In this document: piece after piece, positions 1 to 6,616 of the stretch
Position numbering within the stretch: position 1 is the first letter of the stretch
Layout of the letters: each line of letters begins with the position of its first letter
Source of the DNA: Candidatus Omnitrophota bacterium
GTDB taxonomy: Bacteria; Omnitrophota; Koll11; Aquiviventales; Aquiviventaceae
Direction of reading: 5' to 3'
Assembly: GCA_016196415.1 (NCBI GenBank)
Contig: JACPXS010000105.1
Location: 1-11,682, forward strand
DNA length: 11,682 bases
Position numbers and translations under genes: made by a program
The notes under the pieces: generated by a model
What the model saw: only the letters and a program-made list of their open reading frames with translations
Databases searched by the model: none
Told to the model about the DNA's origin: nothing

Positions 1-2274
1 CAGGACTTCAGCCTGCGCTACCCGCTCATCGATGGGCAAGGAAATTTCGGAAGCGTTGACGGTGACTCGCCGGCGGCCATGCGGTACACGGAGGCCAGAC
101 TGGCCCGCGTCGCCGAAGAGCTGCTGGCCGACCTCGACAAGGAAACAGTGGACTTCGCGCCGAATTTCGACGGCTCGCTCGTCGAGCCAAAGGTGCTGCC
201 GGCGAGACTCCCGAACCTCCTCGTGAATGGCTCAAGCGGGATCGCGGTCGGGATGGCGACAAACATCCCGTCGCATAACCTGGGCGAGGTCGTAGAGGCA
301 CTATGCGCGCTCATTGATTACCCGGACACGGAACTGGCAGCGCTGATGAAGCACATCAGCGGGCCGGACTTCCCGACGGGCGCGATCATCTGCGGGCGGG
401 ATGGAATCAAAGACGCCTATCAAACCGGCCGCGGCTCGCTGCGCATCCGCGCCAAGGCGCAGGTGGAGCAGCTCAAAGGCAACCGCCAGGCACTCGTCAT
501 CACCGAGCTGCCCTATCAGGTCAACAAGGCGAACCTCCTGGAGGCGATCGCCCGGCTCGTTCAGGAAAAAACGCTTGAGGGCATCTCTGATCTTCGCGAT
601 GAATCGGACAAAGACGGGATGCGCGTGGTCATTGAGCTGAAGCGGGACGCCAACGACCAGGTCGTCCTCAACCAGCTCTACAAGCACACGCAGATGGAGG
701 CGACGTTCGGCGTGATTATGCTCGCGCTCGTCGACGGGCGCCCCCGCGTCCTCGGACTCAGGCAGCTCCTCCAGACGTTCATCGACTACCGCAAAGAGGT
801 GATCATCCGGCGCACGAAGTTCGAGCTCGCCCGCGCCCAAGAACGCGCCCACATCCTCGAGGGGCTGAAGATCGCGCTCGCGAACCTCGATGCGATTATC
901 AAGACGATCCGCCAGTCGAAGAACACGCAGGAGGCGAAAGACGCGCTCGTGAAAAAATTCGAGCTGACCGACAAGCAAGCGCAGGCCATCCTGGAAATGC
1001 AGCTGCAGCGGCTCACGGCGCTTGAACGGGAGAAGATCGACGCCGAGTACAAGGAGCTGATCAAGAAAATCGAGTACTACCAGATGGTGCTCAAAAGCGA
1101 GAACAAAGTCCTCGAGATGATCAAGGAGGAGCTCCAGGATCTGAAAAAGCGGTTTGGCGATGAACGGCGCACCGAAATCCTCGGGGAGGTGAAAGACTTC
1201 AAGGTCGAAGACCTCATCGCTGAAGAAGACGTCGTCATCACGATCAGCCACACGGGGTATATCAAGCGGCTGCCGGTGTCGGCGTATCGGAAGCAGCGGC
1301 GAGGCGGCGTGGGCGTGACCGCGATGGAGACAAAGGCCGAGGACTTCGTCGAGCATCTCTTCGTCGCCTCGACCCACGAGACGCTGCTCTTTTTCACCAA
1401 CCAGGGGCGGTGCTACTGGCTGAAGGTCCACGAGGTACCGCAGGCCAGCCGGTACGCGAAAGGCACCGCGGTCGCGAACCTCCTCTCGCTGCAAAAAGAC
1501 GAGCGGCTCTCAACGTTCGTAGCCGTCAAAGCGTTTGATCCCGACACGTTCCTCGTCATGGCCACCAGGCGGGGCACGATCAAGAAAACCAAGCTTGATG
1601 CCTACTCGAACCCGCGCAAGGCAGGCATCATCGCCATTACCCTGGAGCAGGGCGATGAGCTCATCGAGGCGAAGATCACGGACGGGCAGCGCGAGCTCCT
1701 CCTGGCGACCAGACAGGGCCAGGCGATCCGCTTCTCCGAGGAGCAGGCGAGGGAAGTCGGCCGTTCGGCCCGAGGCGTCCGCGGGATCCGATTGGGCAAG
1801 GGGGACGACGTGATCGCCATGGTGGTCGCCAAGCCCGACAGTTCACTGCTGACCGTGACCTCATTGGGCTTCGGCAAGCGGACGCCCATTGGGGAGCACC
1901 GGCTCCAGAGCCGGGGCGGAAAGGGGATCATCAACATTAGGGTGACCAAGAAGAACGGGGAGGTGGTGGGGGCCAAGATGGTGGCGGACCAAGACGAGCT
2001 GATGCTCATCTCCCAGGAAGGGATGATGGTTCGCTGTCCTGTGAAAGATGTCCGATCGACCGGGCGGGCCGCACAAGGCGTGCGGCTCATCAACATGAAA
2101 GGGAAGGACCGTGTCGCATCCGTTGCCAGGGTGGCCCCCAAGGACGAAGAAAGCACTCCCGACGTCGCCGATTCGCCGACGGACGAAGCCGCAGCAAAGG
2201 CGTCGGCCGCCGGCGAGCCGGCCCAACCAAAAGCGAAGACCTCCTCCGGGACAAAGCGCAAGCCGTCATCATGA
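1..2274 (+). CDS. gyrA: DNA gyrase subunit A (5'-truncated by window edge)
   Basis: GyrA is the breakage-reunion subunit of DNA gyrase; with GyrB it introduces negative supercoils using ATP. The reading frame is open from base 1, and the first residue aligns without gaps to about residue 94 of E. coli GyrA, so ~93 codons lie upstream. The catalytic tyrosine is in [10 protein letters not shown] (window residue 29, equivalent to E. coli Tyr122). [10 protein letters not shown] carries the DNA-intercalating isoleucine. A long coiled-coil tower region follows. The C-terminal beta-pinwheel shows six blades, the first with a GyrA box, QRRGGVG (residues 432-438, bases 1294-1314); this identifies GyrA rather than ParC. 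The last ~45 residues are a low-complexity tail rich in Ala, Glu and Pro that ends basic (KRKPSS). The main quinolone-resistance positions (83, 87) are outside the window. 757 residues are visible, and the stop is TGA. Confidence 0.98.
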   Translation, partial: QDFSLRYPLIDGQGNFGSVDGDSPAAMRYTEARLARVAEELLADLDKETVDFAPNFDGSLVEPKVLPARLPNLLVNGSSGIAVGMATNIPSHNLGEVVEALCALIDYPDTELAALMKHISGPDFPTGAIICGRDGIKDAYQTGRGSLRIRAKAQVEQLKGNRQALVITELPYQVNKANLLEAIARLVQEKTLEGISDLRDESDKDGMRVVIELKRDANDQVVLNQLYKHTQMEATFGVIMLALVDGRPRVLGLRQLLQTFIDYRKEVIIRRTKFELARAQERAHILEGLKIALANLDAIIKTIRQSKNTQEAKDALVKKFELTDKQAQAILEMQLQRLTALEREKIDAEYKELIKKIEYYQMVLKSENKVLEMIKEELQDLKKRFGDERRTEILGEVKDFKVEDLIAEEDVVITISHTGYIKRLPVSAYRKQRRGGVGVTAMETKAEDFVEHLFVASTHETLLFFTNQGRCYWLKVHEVPQASRYAKGTAVANLLSLQKDERLSTFVAVKAFDPDTFLVMATRRGTIKKTKLDAYSNPRKAGIIAITLEQGDELIEAKITDGQRELLLATRQGQAIRFSEEQAREVGRSARGVRGIRLGKGDDVIAMVVAKPDSSLLTVTSLGFGKRTPIGEHRLQSRGGKGIINIRVTKKNGEVVGAKMVADQDELMLISQEGMMVRCPVKDVRSTGRAAQGVRLINMKGKDRVASVARVAPKDEESTPDVADSPTDEAAAKASAAGEPAQPKAKTSSGTKRKPSS

Positions 2275-2280
2275 AACGGC

Positions 2281-2298
2281 CCCGTGGAGCCCCACGGG
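2281..2298 (+). terminator. possible gyrA 3' hairpin, no U-tract
   Basis: CCCGTGG (2281-2287) and CCACGGG (2292-2298) form a perfect 7-bp stem with a 4-nt loop, starting 7 nt after the gyrA stop. There is no T-run behind it, so it is not a standard intrinsic terminator. It may stabilise the 3' end, or termination may need Rho. Confidence 0.3.
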
Positions 2299-2301
2299 CA
2301 G

Positions 2302-2385
2302 CCCTTCGACCCCGCTCATCCTTCGAGGGCCGCAGGGTCCCTTCCCGAGCCCGATTGAGGGAAAGCCGTGGCGCGAGTCGAAGGG
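2302..2385. repeat. inverted repeat, interspersed-repeat-like
   Basis: CCCTTCGAC (2302-2310) is the exact reverse complement of GTCGAAGGG (2377-2385), giving a 9-bp stem around 66 nt. The left arm can also pair with TCGAGGGC at 2323-2330. Inside are further complementary words (TTCCC 2342-2346, GGGAA 2359-2363). No reading frame across it resembles a protein. Short CCTTCGA-type palindromes are common as dispersed intergenic repeats in environmental bacteria, so I infer a repeat of that kind; copy number cannot be judged from one window. Confidence 0.4.
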
Positions 2386-2497
2386 TCGTCCGACAAGGAC
2401 TATTTCGAGCTGATCCTGCAGGCGAGACCGCTTGCGGCTTGGGGGAGGGTCGGGTGGCCGACCGGAGTCCCGCCGGGAGAAACGACGAAGTCCACGC
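2386..2497. other. non-coding spacer upstream of tRNA-Glu
   Basis: GC-rich spacer with no convincing gene. It contains a 6-bp hairpin (GGTCGG 2448-2453, GTGG loop, CCGACC 2458-2463). I see no clear -35/-10 pair for the tRNA, which may be read from upstream or from a promoter too weak to recognise by eye. Confidence 0.4.
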
Positions 2498-2569
2498 GTC
2501 CCCGTCGTCTAATGGTTAGGACAACAGCCTTTCGAGCTGACAATGCGGGTTCGATTCCCGCCGGGGACA
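2498..2569 (+). tRNA. tRNA-Glu (anticodon TTC)
   Basis: The cloverleaf was folded by hand. The acceptor stem GTCCCCG (2498-2504) pairs perfectly with CGGGGAC (2562-2568), and the discriminator is A2569. The D stem is GTC/GAC (2507-2509 with 2520-2522). The anticodon loop CTTTCGA is 2529-2535 with anticodon TTC at 2531-2533. The T stem GCGGG/CCCGC (2545-2549, 2557-2561) encloses TTCGATT. The glutamyl identity features known from E. coli are present: T11-A24, T13 with G22 and A46, and no base 47. The outermost anticodon-stem pair (27-43, bases 2524 and 2540) is an A-A mismatch. CCA is not encoded (CTT follows), so it must be added enzymatically. Confidence 0.95.
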
Positions 2570-2573
2570 CTTC

Positions 2574-2615
2574 GAATTCAGAATGTGGAATTCGGGATGC
2601 GGAATTGAGGAACGG
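2574..2615. repeat. three degenerate 14-nt tandem repeats
   Basis: Three consecutive 14-nt units each begin GAATT: 2574-2587 (GAATTCAGAATGTG), 2588-2601 (GAATTCGGGATGCG) and 2602-2615 (GAATTGAGGAACGG). They begin five bases after the tRNA ends and are non-coding. Confidence 0.6.
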
Positions 2616-2635
2616 GTGCGGCGGGGTGAGGACGG

Positions 2636-2656
2636 CGATTCCCCCCGGAGACATTT
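2636..2656 (+). repeat. imperfect duplicate of the tRNA-Glu 3' end
   Basis: These 21 bases match 2552-2572 (T loop, T-stem 3' arm, acceptor 3' arm and two bases after the discriminator-flanking C) at 18 of 21 positions, 84 nt downstream. The similarity stops upstream, so there is no second full tRNA. A copied tRNA 3' end is the usual form of an integrase attachment site, though no integrase or cargo lies between the copies. It could equally be a relic of a tandem tRNA duplication. Confidence 0.45.
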
Positions 2657-2684
2657 TCTATCTCACGCGGCTAGCCGGCTCTCA

Positions 2685-2789
2685 ATGACGGAGACAACGA
2701 TGGAACGACCTGCGGGACTAACAGCGTTTGGGATTCTATTTGTTTGGTATTTCTCGCGGTTTGAAGTCAGAAAGTCTTTTGGCAAGTAG
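2685..2789 (+). pseudogene. short membrane-protein remnant, possibly internally deleted
   Basis: A 34-codon frame opens at ATG 2685. The internal ATG at 2700 is the better start because GGAG (2690-2693) sits six bases before it, giving 29 residues. The peptide begins ERPAGLTAFGILF and ends VWYFSRFEVRKSFGK. From memory, small uncharacterised membrane proteins of environmental bacteria often start with an RPxGxT-hydrophobic motif and end with a YxxxRPxVKxxF motif; here the two are joined with almost no middle. I infer an internal deletion of such a gene, but a genuine tiny membrane peptide is possible. It ends two bases before the nagA start and is more AT-rich than its neighbours. Confidence 0.4.
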
Positions 2790-2791
2790 CC

Positions 2792-3886
2792 TTGGTGACC
2801 GACTTTTGGTTGATCGGTAGTAAGCTTCTGACGCCCCGCGGAATTACGAGCGGAGCGCTGAAAATATCGCGCGGCCGAATCGCTGCGATCCGACGCTTCG
2901 CGCCGAAGGGCGCTCGCACGATCAATGTACATGACGCGTATATAGCACCGGGGTTCATTGATTTGCACGTCTGGGGAACGCCGGCGACGCTTTCGCGCGA
3001 CGTCGTGAAGGGCGGTGCAACCGCATTCCTCTTCAGCGTCGGCCCGGCCGCTCCTCAACAGCTGCTCAAGGCACTTGCGCAGGACGCCCGCGAAACGCCG
3101 CTCATCGGGGCGCGATGCCTCGGCGCGCATCTTGAAGGCCCGTTTCTCAATCCGACGCGAGGCGGCGTCCTTTCCCGCCGCTGGATGCGCATTCCAACGG
3201 GACGGGAGCTGGCGGCGTTGGCGCGAGGCGCGGCGGGGCGGATCAAGCTGATCACACTGGCCCCGGAGCTGCGCGGCGCGCGCGAGGCGATTCGATGGTG
3301 CGGACGGCATCGCATCGTCGCCTCGCTGGGCCATAGCGATGCCTCGGCGCAGCAAGCGGCTGCGGCGATCGATGCGAGTGCGCGGGCGGCCACGCATGTG
3401 TTCAACGGGATGCGGCCGTTCCACCACCGCCAGCCGGCGCTTCTCGATGTGGTGTTGACCGATGATCGAGTGACGGCGATGGTAATCGCCGACGGGATCC
3501 ACGTGAGCCCGCACGCGCTGCGTCTGTTGGTGCGGGCGAAAGGACCGGAGCGCATCGCGTTGGTGACCGATTCCGTCCGACAATACGCGAAGCGCTGGCG
3601 CCTGCGGGAGCGCCGGGGAGCGTTCTACAGCGAACGCGGCGTCCTGGCAGGCAGCGCATTGACCATGATCCAGGCCGTCCACAATATGGTGACGCTCGCC
3701 GGCGTGTCGCTGATTGACGCGGTCCGCATGGCGAGCGCGGTGCCTGCCAGGCTGCTTGGCATCGAGCGGCGGCTCGGGACGATCGAGACGGGCAAGCGCG
3801 CCGATCTCGTCGCATTTGACGGACGATTCCGCGTCCGCCTCGCCATCGTGGGAGGCGCGGTCGCGTACAACCGAGAAGCGGAATGA
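2792..3886 (+). CDS. nagA: N-acetylglucosamine-6-phosphate deacetylase
   Basis: NagA hydrolyses GlcNAc-6-phosphate to glucosamine-6-phosphate and acetate in the cytoplasm, recycling amino sugar. It is an amidohydrolase-fold protein of 364 residues. Family landmarks: APGFIDLHVWG (52-62), HLEGPFLNP (113-121, metal ligand Glu115), LGHSDA with His181, THVFNGM with His202, ADGIH with His237, and LVTD with catalytic Asp260. The segment between FIDLH and HLEGP is shorter than in E. coli NagA, and the second His of the HxH motif is Trp61, consistent with a mononuclear site. The frame is blocked by TGA at 2762-2764, so the start is TTG 2792 or GTG 2795; neither has a strong ribosome binding site. glmS follows 55 nt downstream and yields the same product, so the pair feeds the glucosamine-6-phosphate pool. 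Confidence 0.88.
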   Translation: MVTDFWLIGSKLLTPRGITSGALKISRGRIAAIRRFAPKGARTINVHDAYIAPGFIDLHVWGTPATLSRDVVKGGATAFLFSVGPAAPQQLLKALAQDARETPLIGARCLGAHLEGPFLNPTRGGVLSRRWMRIPTGRELAALARGAAGRIKLITLAPELRGAREAIRWCGRHRIVASLGHSDASAQQAAAAIDASARAATHVFNGMRPFHHRQPALLDVVLTDDRVTAMVIADGIHVSPHALRLLVRAKGPERIALVTDSVRQYAKRWRLRERRGAFYSERGVLAGSALTMIQAVHNMVTLAGVSLIDAVRMASAVPARLLGIERRLGTIETGKRADLVAFDGRFRVRLAIVGGAVAYNREAE

Positions 3887-3941
3887 GGGCGTTCCGGATT
3901 CTGGTCATCCCCTCACCGGGTCACGTTGCCACGGAGTGCTG

Positions 3942-5780
3942 ATGTGCGGCATTGTCGGGTATGTGGGCAAGGCGCAAGGAACCGAAGCCATCCTGGGTGC
4001 GCTGAGCCGGCTTGAGTATCGCGGCTACGACTCGGCTGGAGTGGCGATCCTCAACAGCAAAGGCGTTGAGGTTCGTAAGCGCGCCGGGAAGCTCGCCACG
4101 CTCGCTGAAACCGTTCGTCAACGGCCGATCACAGGGCACGTCGGCGTTGGTCATACACGATGGGCGACGCACGGCGAGCCGACCGAGACCAACGCGCATC
4201 CGCACGTGGATTGCACCGGTCAGCTCGCAGTGGTCCACAACGGCATCATTGAAAACTACGCCGAGCTGAAGGAGCAGCTGCTCGCTCAGGGGCACGCCTT
4301 TCGCTCGCAGACGGACACGGAAGTGATCCCGCACCTGATCGAGGAGCTGGCCAAACAACATCCCGTCGGCGAAGCGTTCCGGTTGGCGCTCAAGGCGCTG
4401 CAAGGGTCGTATGCGATCTGCCTGCTCTCGGGGCAGGAACCGGAACGAATCTTCGGGGCGCGCAAGAGCAGCCCGCTCATCGTGGGGGTCGGCAAGCACG
4501 AGGCGTTCTTCGCCAGCGATGTCCCGGCGATCTTGGAGAGAACGCGGCGCGTGGTGTATCTCAATGACGATGAGGTGGTGGAGCTGTCCGCCTCCGGGCC
4601 TCGCCTGGCGACCCTCAGCGGCAAGCCCGTCACCCGGCGGCCCACAACGGTCAAATGGGACATCGCCGCAGCCCGCAAGGGCGGGTTTCCGCACTTCATG
4701 CTGAAGGAGATCCACGAGCAGCCCGACGCCGTTGAGCAGACGCTGTTCAACCGGCTGGATCCCGCGCGGGGCCGCGTGATGTTTGATCGGCGCACCAAGA
4801 TCTTCCTCGACCGGCTCAGTCCCGCCGAACAGTTTGTCATCATCGCGTGCGGCACCGCCTACCACGCCGGGCTCGTGGGCCAGTACATGCTGGAGGAATT
4901 CGCCCGGTTGCCGGTGGACGTAGACTTGGCCAGCGAGTTCCGCTACCGCGGTCCCATGCTGGATCGCCACACGACCGTCATCGCGATCACCCAATCGGGC
5001 GAGACGGCCGATACCCTCGCCGGCATCCGGCTGGCGAAGGCGCAGGGCGCGAAGATTCTCTCGATCTGCAACGTCATGGGCTCCTCGATCGCCCGCGACT
5101 CGGATGCGGTGATCTACACGCACGCCGGGCCGGAGATCGCCGTCGCCTCTACGAAAGCCTATACGGCCCAGCTGACGGCGTTGACGCTCTTAACCCTCTA
5201 TCTGGCCAAGCGCCGCAAGCGGCTGGCAGCGTCGCGGTGGCGGGCGCTCATCGAGGGGCTGGCGGACGTGCCACGGCTCGTCGACCAGGCCCTTGCGAAC
5301 GAATCGGCGATCCAGGCGGTCGCCGCGCGCTACGCGACCATGCGCAACTGCTATTATTTGGGTCGGCGGTACAACTACCCGAGCGCCTTGGAAGGGGCGT
5401 TGAAACTCAAAGAGATCTGCCCCCTGATCCACGCGGAAGGCTACGCGGCTGGCGAGATGAAACACGGGCCGATCTCGCTCATCCGCAAGGGCTGGCCGAT
5501 CGTGTTCCTGGCCACGCACTCGCCGGTCTACGAGAAAGTGATTTCGAATATCGAGGAAGTCCGCGCGCGCAAGGGCGAGTGCATCGTGATCGCCTCGGAG
5601 GGGGACGCGGCGATCAAGCGCTACGCGGACAGCCTCATTACTGTCCCCAGGACCGAAGAGCTGTTTTCGCCAATCGTGGTGGCCGTCTCCCTGCAGCTGT
5701 TTGCTTACTACGTGGCGGATGCGAACGGGTGCGATATTGATCAGCCTCCCAATCTCGCGAAAAGCGTTACGGTCGAATAA
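3942..5780 (+). CDS. glmS: glutamine--fructose-6-phosphate aminotransferase (isomerizing)
   Basis: GlmS makes glucosamine-6-phosphate from fructose-6-phosphate and glutamine, the committed step to UDP-GlcNAc for peptidoglycan and lipid A. The start at ATG 3942 is fixed by MCGIVGYVG, where Cys2 becomes the N-terminal nucleophile; GGAG lies at 3933-3936. A longer open frame upstream overlaps nagA and should be ignored. The glutaminase domain (residues 2 to ~230) has GHTRWATHGEPTETNAHPH and HNGIIENY. Two SIS domains follow: FVIIACGTAYHAG and TQSGETADT (from ~297), then SALEGALKLKE and EGYAAGEMKHGPI (from ~466). The protein ends in the family-typical NLAKSVTVE. 612 residues is the usual length. 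The 55-nt nagA-glmS gap is too short for a glmS ribozyme. Confidence 0.97.
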   Translation: MCGIVGYVGKAQGTEAILGALSRLEYRGYDSAGVAILNSKGVEVRKRAGKLATLAETVRQRPITGHVGVGHTRWATHGEPTETNAHPHVDCTGQLAVVHNGIIENYAELKEQLLAQGHAFRSQTDTEVIPHLIEELAKQHPVGEAFRLALKALQGSYAICLLSGQEPERIFGARKSSPLIVGVGKHEAFFASDVPAILERTRRVVYLNDDEVVELSASGPRLATLSGKPVTRRPTTVKWDIAAARKGGFPHFMLKEIHEQPDAVEQTLFNRLDPARGRVMFDRRTKIFLDRLSPAEQFVIIACGTAYHAGLVGQYMLEEFARLPVDVDLASEFRYRGPMLDRHTTVIAITQSGETADTLAGIRLAKAQGAKILSICNVMGSSIARDSDAVIYTHAGPEIAVASTKAYTAQLTALTLLTLYLAKRRKRLAASRWRALIEGLADVPRLVDQALANESAIQAVAARYATMRNCYYLGRRYNYPSALEGALKLKEICPLIHAEGYAAGEMKHGPISLIRKGWPIVFLATHSPVYEKVISNIEEVRARKGECIVIASEGDAAIKRYADSLITVPRTEELFSPIVVAVSLQLFAYYVADANGCDIDQPPNLAKSVTVE

Positions 5781-5797
5781 CCAATGGCCAACTCCCC

Positions 5798-5895
5798 AGC
5801 ACCAAATAAATCCCAAGCTCAAAATTCCAAGTTCCAAAGGTTTGGAGCTTGGTGCTTGGAGCTTGGTGCGTATTTGGGATTTGGAATTTGGTGCT
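5798..5895. repeat. large palindromic word-repeat between glmS and rsmI
   Basis: The element folds almost end to end. AGCACCAAAT (5798-5807) pairs with ATTTGGTGCT (5886-5895); AAATCCCAA (5808-5816) pairs with TTGGGATTT (5874-5882); an inner hairpin joins CCAAGTTCCAAA (5827-5838) to TTTGGAGCTTGG (5841-5852) with one G-T pair. It is built from variants of CCAAG/CTTGG, AGCACC and AATTCCAA words and is much more AT-rich than the genes. It has no terminal T-run. It ends 10 nt before the rsmI start. I infer a dispersed intergenic repeat; it could attenuate read-through from glmS. Confidence 0.65.
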
Positions 5896-5905
5896 TGATT
5901 ATTTG

Positions 5906-6616
5906 ATGGCTGGAACCCTATATGTGGTGGCCACGCCGATCGGCAATCTGAACGATATCACGCTGCGGGCGATCGAGACGCTCAAGGGCGCGGACCTCGT
6001 CGCCTGTGAGGACACGCGGCAGACGGCAAAGCTCCTCGCGCACCTTCAGATCCACAAGCCGCTCGTCAGCTTGCATGACCACAACGAGCGGCGGCGCACC
6101 CCGCAGCTCCTTGAGCAGCTTGGCGCTGGGCGGTCCGTCGCGTTGGTCTGCGACGGCGGCACGCCGTTGATTTCTGACCCAGGCTGGTGGCTCGTGCGCC
6201 GGGCTCTGGATGCGAGGATCCCGGTGCAGCATGTGCCGGGCCCGAGCGCGTGCCTGGCGGCGCTGGTCCTCTCGGGATTGCCGACGGACCGGTTTGTGTT
6301 CGAGGGGTTTCTGCCCGCCAAGCCCGGCGCACGGCGAAAACGCCTGGAAGCGCTGCGACAAGAATCGCGAACCGTGGTGCTCTACGAAAGCCCACACCGA
6401 TTGTGCAAGCTGCTGGATGAGGCGCTGGAGGTCGTTGGAGACGTTCCGATTTCGATCAGCCGGGAGATGACCAAGCGGTTCGAAGAAACGCGGCGCGGGC
6501 GCATGAGCGAGCTGCGCGCGCACTTCGCGCAGCATCCGCCGCGCGGCGAATTCGTGCTGGTGTTGCCCCCGAAACGATTAAGCGAGCGGCGCGATGGCGA
6601 ACACGATTCATCCTAG
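5906..6616 (+). CDS. rsmI: 16S rRNA (cytidine(1402)-2'-O)-methyltransferase
   Basis: RsmI 2'-O-methylates C1402 in the decoding centre of 16S rRNA using S-adenosylmethionine; it belongs to the tetrapyrrole-methylase-like superfamily. Motifs from Met 5906: TPIGNLNDIT (10-19), CEDTRQT (34-40), DGGTPLISDPG (83-93; the usual SDAGTP is CDGGTP here), PGPSACLAAL (111-120), SGLPTDRFVFEGFLP (123-137) and YESPHRL. The frame is open further upstream, but those residues are translated from the palindromic repeat, so ATG 5906 (MAGTLYVVATPIGN) is the start. No Shine-Dalgarno is visible because the repeat fills the leader. At 236 residues it is shorter than E. coli RsmI (about 286) and lacks the C-terminal extension. 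Its last 23 bases overlap lpxA. Confidence 0.95.
   Translation: MAGTLYVVATPIGNLNDITLRAIETLKGADLVACEDTRQTAKLLAHLQIHKPLVSLHDHNERRRTPQLLEQLGAGRSVALVCDGGTPLISDPGWWLVRRALDARIPVQHVPGPSACLAALVLSGLPTDRFVFEGFLPAKPGARRKRLEALRQESRTVVLYESPHRLCKLLDEALEVVGDVPISISREMTKRFEETRRGRMSELRAHFAQHPPRGEFVLVLPPKRLSERRDGEHDSS

Noticed and set aside
301..1494. 397-codon open frame on the minus strand inside gyrA
   Set aside because: It is a shadow of the GC-rich gyrA codons; gyrA is unambiguous and the reverse product resembles no family I know.
2440..2497. a second tRNA (Ser-like) just upstream of tRNA-Glu
   Set aside because: The GGTCGG-GTGG-CCGACC segment makes only one hairpin; no acceptor stem, T arm or anticodon arm could be placed.
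2368..2688. 106-codon open frame running through tRNA-Glu
   Set aside because: It reads through the tRNA and both repeats, and its product has no recognisable domain.
3714..3941. 76-codon N-terminal extension of glmS
   Set aside because: GlmS needs Cys directly after the initiator Met; the extension overlaps nagA, and ATG 3942 has its own GGAG.
3887..3941. glmS ribozyme upstream of glmS
   Set aside because: Only 55 nt separate nagA and glmS, far less than the ribozyme core requires, and no matching motif is present.
3921..5123. 400-codon minus-strand open frame across glmS
   Set aside because: It lies antisense to a clear, full-length glmS and is explained by third-position GC bias.
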